A stretch of DNA of 8,871 nt. It comes from Cacconaster sp045617505 (lineage in GTDB: Bacteria > Bacteroidota > Bacteroidia > Bacteroidales > UBA932). The stretch is from contig JAZLIS010000119.1 in NCBI GenBank assembly GCA_045617505.1, forward strand, positions 1 through 8,871, written 5' to 3'. Shown piece after piece: positions 1 to 7,173 of this stretch. The position numbers and the translations under genes were made by a program. Positions within the stretch are counted from its first letter, which is position 1, and each line of letters begins with the position of its first letter. The notes beneath the pieces were generated by a model. It was not told the origin of the DNA and did not search any database. It saw nothing but the letters and a program-made list of their open reading frames with translations.

Positions 1-1
1 C

Positions 2-973
2 GACCCTTGGGCCGGTTCATATTACATCGAGAGCCTGACGAACGACCTCGCTCACCGCGCTTGGGAGCATATCGAGGAAGTGGAGAAGCTCGGCGGTATG
101 GCAAAGGCAATCGAGACGGGAATTCCCAAACTCCGTATTGAGGAGGCCGCCGCACGCAAGCAGGCTCGCATCGACTCTGGAGCGGACAAGATTATCGGTA
201 TCAACGAATACCGTCTTGACCACGAGGATCCCATCGAAATTCTCGACGTGGACAATACTAAGGTCCGTGAGAGCCAGATTGCACGTCTGAAGGAACTCCG
301 CGCACATCGCGACGAGGCTGCCGTCAAGGCCGCTCTTGCAGCCATCACCAAGGCTGTCGAGACCAAGTCCGGCAATCTGCTCGAACTCGCAGTTGAGGCC
401 GCCAAGGTAAGGGCTACTCTCGGCGAGATTTCAGATGCCTGCGAAAAAGTAGTTGGACGTTATAAAGCAGTTATCCGTATGAATACAGGTGTTTACTCTT
501 CAGAGGTGAAGAATGACTCAAGCTTTGAGGCAGCGAAGAAGATGGTGGCTGAATTTGCCGCCAAGGAAGGCCGCCAGCCCCGAATAATGATTGCGAAACT
601 TGGCCAGGACGGTCACGACCGTGGAGCAAAGGTTGTCGCCACCGGTTATGCGGACTGCGGTTTCGACGTGGATATGGGTCCTCTGTTTCAGACTCCGGAA
701 GAGGCTGCACGGCAGGCTGTTGAGAATGACGTTCACGTGGTGGGTGTCTCATCCCTCGCCGCCGGTCACAAGACTCTCGTTCCCCAGATTATCGCCGAGC
801 TGAAGAAACTCGGCCGTGAGGATATCCTCGTTGTCGTGGGCGGTGTGATTCCTGCTCAGGATTACGACGAGCTCTATCGCGACGGTGCCGTTGCCATCTT
901 CGGTCCCGGTACTCCGATTGCCACGGCTGCAATCAAGATTATGGAGCTTCTCAACCAGAAGTTTGAGGACTAA
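2..973 (+). CDS. mutB: Methylmalonyl-CoA mutase large subunit, C-terminal part (5'-truncated)
   Basis: This is a cytosolic adenosylcobalamin enzyme that interconverts succinyl-CoA and (R)-methylmalonyl-CoA, the key step of the succinate route to propionate. The reading frame is open from the left edge, so the gene starts upstream; about 323 codons are seen, out of the roughly 700 usual for the family. The first residues (DPWAGSYYIESLT) are the conserved end of the catalytic barrel. A linker follows, then the B12-binding domain. The base-off motif is clear: GQDGHDRG at 602-625, with the cobalt-ligating His codon at 614-616. After it come GVSSLAAGH (about 742-768) and VVGGVIPAQDYDEL, then the terminal GPGTPI loop (about 903-920). 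An internal Met codon at 80 is not the start. The stop is TAA. The partner small subunit would be expected upstream, outside the window. The family call is very secure. The symbol mutB is used for the large, B12-binding subunit; scpA is the single-chain name. Confidence 0.96.
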   Translation, partial: DPWAGSYYIESLTNDLAHRAWEHIEEVEKLGGMAKAIETGIPKLRIEEAAARKQARIDSGADKIIGINEYRLDHEDPIEILDVDNTKVRESQIARLKELRAHRDEAAVKAALAAITKAVETKSGNLLELAVEAAKVRATLGEISDACEKVVGRYKAVIRMNTGVYSSEVKNDSSFEAAKKMVAEFAAKEGRQPRIMIAKLGQDGHDRGAKVVATGYADCGFDVDMGPLFQTPEEAARQAVENDVHVVGVSSLAAGHKTLVPQIIAELKKLGREDILVVVGGVIPAQDYDELYRDGAVAIFGPGTPIATAAIKIMELLNQKFED

Positions 974-1013
974 TGAAGTGACGGGTCGGGTACTGTCCCG
1001 GCTTGCAGATATG

Positions 1014-1048
1014 ATCCGGTGCAATGGACTCTCTCCGATGCACCGGAT
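1014..1048 (+). promoter_or_regulatory. Stem-loop in the mutB-thiM spacer
   Basis: A perfect 10-bp inverted repeat (ATCCGGTGCA at 1014-1023, TGCACCGGAT at 1039-1048) encloses a 15-nt loop, and a G-T pair can extend it outward. It starts 40 nt after the mutB stop and ends 33 nt before the thiM ATG. No T-run follows it, so it is not a textbook intrinsic terminator. It could be a weak terminator or attenuator, an mRNA processing or stability element, or a protein-binding site. A smaller CGGG/CCCG hairpin (987-1000) lies just upstream. The structure is seen in the sequence; its role is inference. Confidence 0.5.
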
Positions 1049-1081
1049 TTGTGAGTAAAAACGGCAACAGAAAATTTGATA

Positions 1082-1849
1082 ATGGACACGAAAGAGATAC
1101 AGGAGATATGTCGCAGGATTCGTGACAGCAGGCCTCTGGTCCACAATATCACGAACTACGTGGCGATGAATTTCAGCGCCAACGCGCTCCTTGCAATCGG
1201 CGCCTCCCCACTTATGAGTTCGGAGCCCGATGAGATGGAAGAGATTGTGGCGAGGGCTTCGTCGCTTGTGGTCAACATAGGTTGTCTGGACAAGGAGCAG
1301 ATGAAGGCGGCACTCTCCGCCGTGGCGGCAGCCGACAGATGCGGCGTTCCCTGGGCTCTGGACCCTGCAGGAGTCGGAGTCAGCCGGATGCGGAAGGACT
1401 TTGTTCGCAAACTGGTCTCCCGTTGCATACCTGCAGCAATCCGTGGCAATGCCTCGGAAATTCTGACTCTTTGCGGAACCGTATGTGATGCCTCAGGCGT
1501 GGATTCTGTTGTTTCGAGCGGCGATGCCGTGGAGGAGGCGAAGTCTCTTGCGGCAACTCTTGGGACGATTGTGGTGGTCAGCGGAGAGGTGGATTACGTG
1601 ACGGACGGGGACAGGGTGGAGCAGATAACGGGAGGTTCACCCCTAATGGCCGATGTCACGGCGATGGGATGCTCCTGCACTGCTGTGGTGGGGGCGGCTT
1701 TGGCAGTTGAAGAGGATGCTTTTACTGCCGTATGTTCGGCAATGAGACTGATGGCCCTTGCCGGAAGTTCTGTCGGAGAACGGTTTTCCGCACCGGGCTC
1801 TTTTGCCTCGGGGTTCATCGACGCACTTTTTGAAATTTCCAACGGATGA
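1082..1849 (+). CDS. thiM: Hydroxyethylthiazole kinase ThiM
   Basis: ThiM phosphorylates 4-methyl-5-(2-hydroxyethyl)thiazole with ATP to give the thiazole phosphate used by ThiE; it is a cytosolic salvage enzyme. The product is 255 aa, a normal length for this ribokinase-like family. Conserved segments run in order: PLVHNITNYV (18-27), GASPLMS (40-46), VVNIG (63-67), WALDPAGVG (91-99), RGNASEI (121-127), VVVSGEVDYVTDG (164-176) and TAMGCSCTAVVGA (193-205). Cys197 lies in the anion-hole loop, where the family has its conserved Cys; the second Cys (199) in that loop is less usual. The C-terminal GSFASGFIDALF matches the family end. I chose ATG at 1082 over the in-frame TTG at 1076, which is only two codons upstream and a poorer start. 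No Shine-Dalgarno is apparent, as is normal in Bacteroidota. The gene overlaps thiE by 4 bp (ATGA), which indicates translational coupling. Confidence 0.95.
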   Translation: MDTKEIQEICRRIRDSRPLVHNITNYVAMNFSANALLAIGASPLMSSEPDEMEEIVARASSLVVNIGCLDKEQMKAALSAVAAADRCGVPWALDPAGVGVSRMRKDFVRKLVSRCIPAAIRGNASEILTLCGTVCDASGVDSVVSSGDAVEEAKSLAATLGTIVVVSGEVDYVTDGDRVEQITGGSPLMADVTAMGCSCTAVVGAALAVEEDAFTAVCSAMRLMALAGSSVGERFSAPGSFASGFIDALFEISNG

Positions 1850-2481
1850 ATGCGCAGGATTTGAGGGTGTATCTGGTGACGGACCGTCTTGCCGCAAAGG
1901 GCAGAGATGCAAAGAGTGTCATTGCCGCCGCACTGAAAGGTGGGGTGACGATGATACAGGTCCGTGAAAAGGAGGCCTCGGCACGCGAATTCATCGCATT
2001 TGCGAAGGTTGTGAAGGAACTGGCCGCACCATACGGAGTCCCTGTCATCATCAACGACAGAGTCGATGTCGCGGTTGCCATAAGGGCTGATGGCGTCCAT
2101 CTCGGGCAGAGCGACATCCCCTGTGAAGTGGCCCGCAAAATGGTCGGCAGGGAGAGAATAATAGGCCTTTCGGTGGAGGCTCTCTCCCAGATACCTCCTG
2201 CCAACTCCTTGGATGTGGACTACATAGGCGTTTCCCCGGTATTCGCGACACCTACAAAGAGAGATACGGCGGCGCCTTTCGGACTGGAAGGCCTTTCACG
2301 GGCAGTCCAACTCTCCGGACATCCGGTCGTGGCCATAGGCGGGGTCAACGTTGAAACTGCACCCACGATTCTGGCCTGCGGAGTGGACGGTCTGGCCGTT
2401 GTAAGTGCAATAATGGGGGCGGACAATCCGAAGTCCGCAGCGCACGACTTGATGAAATTATGGGGGAATTCGAACTTATAG
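1846..2481 (+). CDS. thiE: Thiamine-phosphate synthase ThiE
   Basis: ThiE condenses HMP pyrophosphate with thiazole phosphate to give thiamine monophosphate and pyrophosphate, in the cytosol. The product is a single-domain TIM barrel of 211 aa, the usual size. Visible signatures are IQVREK (37-42), the Mg/pyrophosphate-binding INDR (69-72), GVHLGQSD (83-90), GLSV (107-110), DYIGVSPVFATPTK (125-138), IGGV (164-167) and VVSAI (185-189). All ligand-binding segments appear intact. The start is fixed by the ATGA overlap with thiM and by good alignment of the first strand (LRVYLVTDR). The 3' end overlaps thiL by 22 bp. ThiE consumes the products of both ThiM and ThiD, and its own product goes to ThiL, so the neighbours match its job directly. 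Confidence 0.96.
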   Translation: MNAQDLRVYLVTDRLAAKGRDAKSVIAAALKGGVTMIQVREKEASAREFIAFAKVVKELAAPYGVPVIINDRVDVAVAIRADGVHLGQSDIPCEVARKMVGRERIIGLSVEALSQIPPANSLDVDYIGVSPVFATPTKRDTAAPFGLEGLSRAVQLSGHPVVAIGGVNVETAPTILACGVDGLAVVSAIMGADNPKSAAHDLMKLWGNSNL

Positions 2482-3392
2482 AAAAGATAAGGTCCTCGTT
2501 CTCCGTTCCGGACGGTATTACCGGAATAGGGGATGACTGTGCCGTGATTCCGCAGAAAGGGGGTATGGACACTCTTGTCAGTACGGATATGCTTGTGGAG
2601 GGAGTTCATTTCCTTGCGGACGACATCGCTCCTGCGGATTTGGGCTGGAAATCGGCGGCCGTGAACATCAGCGACATAGCGGCAATGGGAGGCAGGCCTG
2701 TCTCCACATATCTCTCCATTGCCCTGCCCCGCAATGTAGGGCAGGAGTGGGTGATGCGGTTCATAGAGGGCTACCGCAGCGTTTCCGAAATGTTCGGAGT
2801 CCCTCTTCTGGGCGGGGACACGTGCAGTTCTCCGGACAGGCTCTGTATCAGCGTCACTGTCCTCGGCGAGTGCGCTCACGGAAGCGCAATTCTCCGTAGC
2901 GGGGCAAGGCCCGGTGATTTGATTTGCGTCACAGGCTCTTTGGGGGACAGTGCCGCCGGACTCCGTGTGATAATGGAGGAAAAACCTCGTACCGGTGCGG
3001 CCGGCCGTCTTGTGAAGTCGCATTATCGTCCCCTGCCCAAGGTGCGCGAAGGACTTGCCCTTGCTTCATCGGGAACGGTGACCTCGATGTTGGACGTTTC
3101 GGACGGGGTAGGCTCCGATATCCGGCATATTATGGAAGAGTCCGGCGTGGGGGCGGAAATCCATACGGACAGGCTTCCATTGTCGGAGGAGTTGCTGAAA
3201 GCCTGTTCCCTTTTCGGCTGGGACCCGGTCTCCCTTGCGCTTGAGGGAGGGGAGGACTACGAGCTTCTTTTCACCTGCCGCAAAGGGGTTGAAATGCCTG
3301 TCCCTCATACCGTCATAGGTGAGATAACGGATTCCGGACTCCTCGAATGGAAAGGGACGGACAGGGATTTTATGGGCTTCAGACATTTTTGA
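2460..3392 (+). CDS. thiL: Thiamine-monophosphate kinase ThiL
   Basis: ThiL uses ATP to turn thiamine monophosphate into thiamine pyrophosphate, the active cofactor. It belongs to the PurM/ThiL/SelD superfamily. The product has 310 aa, close to the family norm. Metal- and nucleotide-binding motifs are present in order: GIGDDCAV (22-29), TDMLVEGVHF (42-51), NISDIAAMGG (69-78), GGDT (118-121), VTGSLGDS (157-164), DVSDG (212-216) and EGGEDYELLF (262-271). The start within the end of thiE is supported because MGEFELI matches the usual ThiL N-terminus and leaves GIGDD at the expected distance. The 22-bp overlap implies co-translation with thiE. After the TGA the tight packing stops: a 60-bp spacer precedes the AT-rich restriction-modification gene. 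A 267-aa open frame on the opposite strand at 2220-3023 is a shadow of this gene. Confidence 0.96.
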   Translation: MGEFELIEKIRSSFSVPDGITGIGDDCAVIPQKGGMDTLVSTDMLVEGVHFLADDIAPADLGWKSAAVNISDIAAMGGRPVSTYLSIALPRNVGQEWVMRFIEGYRSVSEMFGVPLLGGDTCSSPDRLCISVTVLGECAHGSAILRSGARPGDLICVTGSLGDSAAGLRVIMEEKPRTGAAGRLVKSHYRPLPKVREGLALASSGTVTSMLDVSDGVGSDIRHIMEESGVGAEIHTDRLPLSEELLKACSLFGWDPVSLALEGGEDYELLFTCRKGVEMPVPHTVIGEITDSGLLEWKGTDRDFMGFRHF

Positions 3393-3396
3393 GAGA

Positions 3397-3426
3397 TTGG
3401 CTTTTCGTGAAAAAGTGTTAACTTCA
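3397..3426 (+). promoter_or_regulatory. Possible weak promoter before the restriction-modification gene
   Basis: TTG at 3397-3399 is followed after 19 bp by TAACTTCA at 3419-3426. The Bacteroidota vegetative consensus is TTTG, 19-21 bp, TAnnTTTG, so the spacing fits, but the -7 box misses its last two positions. It would give a leader of roughly 20 nt before the ATG at 3453. The region also holds a small GTGAA/TTCAC inverted repeat around 3408-3428. An independent promoter would make biological sense for an inserted gene, but this match is weak and could be chance. Confidence 0.25.
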
Positions 3427-3452
3427 CAACGGATATTGATGAATCGTGGGCT

Positions 3453-6400
3453 ATGATGACATCGTTTAAGTATTTCACACCGTCACAGACAATACAGAAA
3501 TCGTATTTACGGCTCGGAATTGAGAAGAATTCATTCATCAATTTCAGAGAGAAATTGTCAGAACTGCTGAAAACGCTTGATTCGAATGACAGAGAGGAAA
3601 CGAATAAGGGGCGTGTAAAGACGTTTCTTGAACAGACGTTTTGGCCTGGTAAGGATTACGAGGTGAATGGAGGTGCTCAGGATTTGTGGATAAAAGACAG
3701 GAGTATCGGAAGGAATGTGGTATTGTTTGAGTTTAAGAAAGTTGGCGATAGTGGGATGCCCACTATCGGAAAACTCAATCGCAAGGGATTGCACGAATTG
3801 GTCCTTTATTACATAATCGAAGAGATAGAGAATGCAAATACCAGCTTAAAACATCTCATCATTACAGATGGCTATCAATATTTTGTTTTTGAGAAGAGTC
3901 TGTTTTGGGATTTGTTTGGCAGCGACAAGGCTTTTGTCAAGGAAGTGCTCCACTCAGAACACACTTCGGATGAGAAGCGGAAATACATTTATGACCGGAT
4001 TATCAAGCCGAAGGTGGAAAAGGTTGAGGGCAAGTTGAAATTCACTTATTTTGATTTGAAGAGTGTCGCGGAGCATCTTGAAGAAGATAAGATATTTAAG
4101 AACTCCAAATTTAGAGCAATCTATAAGTTATTCACTCCTATTCACTTGCAGAAACTTTCGTTTCAGCAGGATCATAATACGCTGAACAAGAATTTCTATA
4201 CGGAACTTCTTTATATTATGGGATTGGAAGAACGAGGTGAAAAGCACAGGATTCAGCGTCTTAAAGAAAATGAACGTCAGCCATATTCCCTTATGGAACA
4301 GGTTTATACACTTCTGGATGACTATGATGTGAGCGAAGATACAAAAGGGGAAGAGTCGGCAAATGAACGTTTTGAGGCAGCTCTCGGTCTGGTCATTGTG
4401 TGGATTAACCGGACGTTGTTCATGAAGTTGCTTGAATCACAACTCATTTCCTTTAATCCAAAGGAAAGGGACAAGTATGCATTCTTCCGAAAGTTGACGG
4501 ACTTTCCGATTATGCATTATCTCTTTTGCAAGGTTATGGCTATCCCGGAGAAAAATCGTGATGCCGAAATGAGGGAAAAGTTTGAAAACGTGCCATATCT
4601 CAATAGCTCCCTCTTTGAGTTGAGTGGGATAGAGAAGAAATATTTTCCTATCAGTGCTCTGTGCAATGGAGAAGTGAAAATAATGAAAAATACGGCATTG
4701 AAGGATGACAGTGGCAGAGTCAGGAGGGGTCAAATGCGCATCCTGGACTATCTCAACAGATTTCTTGATAGTTATGATTTTGGTACTGGTGCCGTTGAGA
4801 GTGGAAAGACACTGATAAATGCATCTGTCCTTGGGCTTATCTTTGAGAAAATCAATGGATACAAGGATGGTTCGTTCTTCACGCCCGGTTATGTCACGTC
4901 ATATATTTGCCATGAGGTGATAAGGCGCTGTGTAGTGGATAAGTTCAATGAAACATTCAATACGGAATACAAGACATTTTCTGAAATTTCAGACGGCTGG
5001 ACAGGTTATACGGACAAGGTAAGCCGAAGTCTGTTGAACAAGGCAATCAATAATTTGCGAATTTGCGATCCTGCGGTTGGAAGTGGCCATTTCATTGTGT
5101 CTGCTCTCAATGAACTGGTGAGTATCAAGCGGGAACTGAATATTCTTCAGTTTGCAGATGGGAAACGTTTCCCTTACAATCTCACCATAGAGGATGATGA
5201 ACTCATTGTTTCCGATGAAGATGGTGAAGAGTTCCGCTATAATCCTTCAAATCCTGAAAGCCAGAAGATTCAGGAAACGCTGTTTGAAGAGAAACGAACC
5301 ATAATAGAAAACTGTCTGTTTGGCGTTGATATCAATCCAAATAGTGTGGAAATTTGTCAGTTGCGATTATGGATTGAGCTTTTGAAGAACGCATATTATA
5401 TCAAGACTGAAGAAGGCAGACGCCGGTTGCAGACATTGCCCAATATTGATATCAACATCAAGTGCGGCAACTCTATTGTTATGAAATATGACCTTGATAC
5501 ACCAATCGGTCAGGTATTGAGAGGCTCCAACTTATCTATCGCCCAGTATCGGAGTAATGTGGGCATATACAAAAATTGTCCGTCGAAAGAGAATAAGCGT
5601 AGAGTTGAAGCAGACATTCTTTCAATCAAGAGCAAGTTGGACGAAGGCTATGACAAGGACAGCGCTGATTACAAGATGTTGGTGAAAGTCAGTGCCAATA
5701 TCCTTCAAAAGGGTTCATCTTTGTTTCCGGATGACAATGACAGCAAATCATTGACAGAATTGCGAAAAAAGCAGGAGAGGCTTTGTGCCAGATTGGAGGA
5801 GCATCGCACACGACATCGTCAACTTGAATCTTTTGAGTGGCGATATGAGTTTCCGGAAATTCTTTCTGACAAGGGCGATTTTGTCGGTTTTGATTGCATA
5901 ATCGGAAATCCGCCGTATGGAATTTCAATGTCGGAAACATATAGAAAGACGGTAGAAGGTAAATTAAAACATGCTCCGGATTATGAGATTTACTATTATT
6001 TCATAGAAATTGGGTATCACCTTTTGAAGAGGCAAGGATATTTGGGCTATATTATCCCGAATATGTGGTTGATGAATGTCGGTGCCTTGCCATATAGAAA
6101 GGCATTGCTTGATGCGTGGTCGATTGTTGAGTTAATTGATTGTACATCTTTCCAGATATTTGAGTCAGCAACAGTAAGAAACAGTATCGTTACTTTGCAA
6201 AAAACGACTGACAATGGTGGAATAACGTGGTATCGCAGTAGCAGAGATCTGTCAGATACTACCCTCGAAGGGAAGAAATCAATGGGGAGGGATTACTTTC
6301 AGGAAATAGTCTCACGACCACGTATTCCAATGGAGAACGATGTTTTAACAAAAGATTTTGCGAAAAATTGGCATGCGGCACTCACACTTGATAAAGACGA

Positions 6401-7163
6401 GAATAAAATTGTCGGTAAGTTGCTGTCATCTCCCAGTTTGCTGTCTGATTATTTTGACGTGACACAAGGATATATTCCTTATCGCGAAAAAGATCTCATA
6501 AAAAAATACGGGAAGGAGGAGGGAATGCGGATTAAAGAGTTCTCTTTATGGCATTCGAACAAAAAAATCGATAATGACTATTACATTGAAGTGCATGGTG
6601 AAGATATTTCCAAGTACTTCTGTAAACCGTCAGAGACATACGTAAAATATGGCAGGCACGTTGGAACATACGTAGATATGAAATATTTTTCGGGGCCCCG
6701 TCTGCTCGTTCAAGAAGTGTTGAATCCGTTGACGGCTTGTCTTGTAGAGGAGACATTTGTGAACAAACCTGATATAATTGATATTATCAGAAAGGAAAGT
6801 AATGATACGTTTTCATTGGAGGTACTTTGGGCAATTTTGAATAGCAGGATAGCAAACTACTTTGCTATCAAGTTTGCACCAAAGGCAGACAAGGGCGCCT
6901 TCCCCAAAATTCTCATTACTGATATTCGAAATTTTCCCCTTCCTGAAAGAAATGTCGGAAATGAAGGCATATTTATGAGGATAGAAGATTTGGTTAGGGA
7001 GATAATGAACCAATTGCGGAACCGATCGGACGGCTTGTCTGCCGTGGAAGCGTTGGAATGGGAAATTGATTATTGGATATTCAATCTATACGGTGTCATT
7101 GAAGATGCCGATATTGTCGAGAAAGGGTTTATGAATCGAAATCCTTCCCGAAAGGAAGAATAG
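3453..7163 (+). CDS. Type IIG (Eco57I-like) fused restriction endonuclease / N6-adenine DNA methyltransferase
   Basis: A single 1236-aa chain appears to hold cutting, methylation and DNA recognition. Near the N-terminus AQD (D77), then LFEFKK (E93, K95), fits the D...ExK active site of PD-(D/E)xK nucleases. A mainly helical connector covers about 200-460. The methyltransferase core begins with a motif X-like FFTPGYVTSYIC (475-486), then the SAM-binding CDPAVGSGHF (538-547), FGVDINPNSVEICQLRLW (623-640), and after a long charged helical insert (about 705-795) the catalytic GNPPYG (818-823), typical of N6-adenine enzymes. The C-terminal third (about 990-1165) looks like a target-recognition domain and ends with FPKILITDIRNFPLP. 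No frameshift or stop is seen and all key motifs look intact, so it is probably active. The site recognised cannot be predicted here. Two ATGs are in tandem (3453, 3456); either may serve. Base composition is lower in GC than the flanking thi genes: counted 60-nt blocks at 6481 and 6781 give 40% and 32%, against 53-58% in blocks at 1681, 2581 and 7561. No separate specificity, methylase or helicase gene adjoins it. A BREX PglX-type methylase is a less likely alternative. Confidence 0.87.
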   Translation: MMTSFKYFTPSQTIQKSYLRLGIEKNSFINFREKLSELLKTLDSNDREETNKGRVKTFLEQTFWPGKDYEVNGGAQDLWIKDRSIGRNVVLFEFKKVGDSGMPTIGKLNRKGLHELVLYYIIEEIENANTSLKHLIITDGYQYFVFEKSLFWDLFGSDKAFVKEVLHSEHTSDEKRKYIYDRIIKPKVEKVEGKLKFTYFDLKSVAEHLEEDKIFKNSKFRAIYKLFTPIHLQKLSFQQDHNTLNKNFYTELLYIMGLEERGEKHRIQRLKENERQPYSLMEQVYTLLDDYDVSEDTKGEESANERFEAALGLVIVWINRTLFMKLLESQLISFNPKERDKYAFFRKLTDFPIMHYLFCKVMAIPEKNRDAEMREKFENVPYLNSSLFELSGIEKKYFPISALCNGEVKIMKNTALKDDSGRVRRGQMRILDYLNRFLDSYDFGTGAVESGKTLINASVLGLIFEKINGYKDGSFFTPGYVTSYICHEVIRRCVVDKFNETFNTEYKTFSEISDGWTGYTDKVSRSLLNKAINNLRICDPAVGSGHFIVSALNELVSIKRELNILQFADGKRFPYNLTIEDDELIVSDEDGEEFRYNPSNPESQKIQETLFEEKRTIIENCLFGVDINPNSVEICQLRLWIELLKNAYYIKTEEGRRRLQTLPNIDINIKCGNSIVMKYDLDTPIGQVLRGSNLSIAQYRSNVGIYKNCPSKENKRRVEADILSIKSKLDEGYDKDSADYKMLVKVSANILQKGSSLFPDDNDSKSLTELRKKQERLCARLEEHRTRHRQLESFEWRYEFPEILSDKGDFVGFDCIIGNPPYGISMSETYRKTVEGKLKHAPDYEIYYYFIEIGYHLLKRQGYLGYIIPNMWLMNVGALPYRKALLDAWSIVELIDCTSFQIFESATVRNSIVTLQKTTDNGGITWYRSSRDLSDTTLEGKKSMGRDYFQEIVSRPRIPMENDVLTKDFAKNWHAALTLDKDENKIVGKLLSSPSLLSDYFDVTQGYIPYREKDLIKKYGKEEGMRIKEFSLWHSNKKIDNDYYIEVHGEDISKYFCKPSETYVKYGRHVGTYVDMKYFSGPRLLVQEVLNPLTACLVEETFVNKPDIIDIIRKESNDTFSLEVLWAILNSRIANYFAIKFAPKADKGAFPKILITDIRNFPLPERNVGNEGIFMRIEDLVREIMNQLRNRSDGLSAVEALEWEIDYWIFNLYGVIEDADIVEKGFMNRNPSRKEE
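7144..7158 (+). other. Small hairpin at the end of the restriction-modification gene
   Basis: CTTCC and GGAAG form a 5-bp stem around a CGAAA loop, inside the last codons of the restriction-modification gene and 15 nt before the thiD ATG. No T-run follows, so it should not end transcription. It could affect coupling of translation into thiD, or be chance. Confidence 0.25.
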
Positions 7164-7173
7164 CCCTGTAGAG

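Noticed and set aside
974..1081. TPP riboswitch upstream of thiM
   Set aside because: Only a short partial resemblance is present (TGATCCGG, AATGG). The CUGAGA segment and the closing helix are not visible, so I do not call it.
1594..2204. Several minus-strand open frames of 89-168 aa opposite thiM and thiE
   Set aside because: They are GC-driven shadows of conserved genes and have no motif of their own.
2220..3023. 267-aa open frame on the minus strand
   Set aside because: It lies antisense to thiE and thiL, whose motifs are unambiguous; its translation shows no recognisable domain.
6500..6567. Two A7 tracts (6500-6506 and 6561-6567) as phase-variation switches in the recognition region
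   Set aside because: Seven-base A runs are short and common in AT-rich DNA, and the frame is intact; there is no long repeat typical of contingency loci.
3453..7163. BREX PglX or DISARM methylase
   Set aside because: Neither system's partner genes are present, and the N-terminal D...ExK pattern fits a fused type IIG nuclease better.
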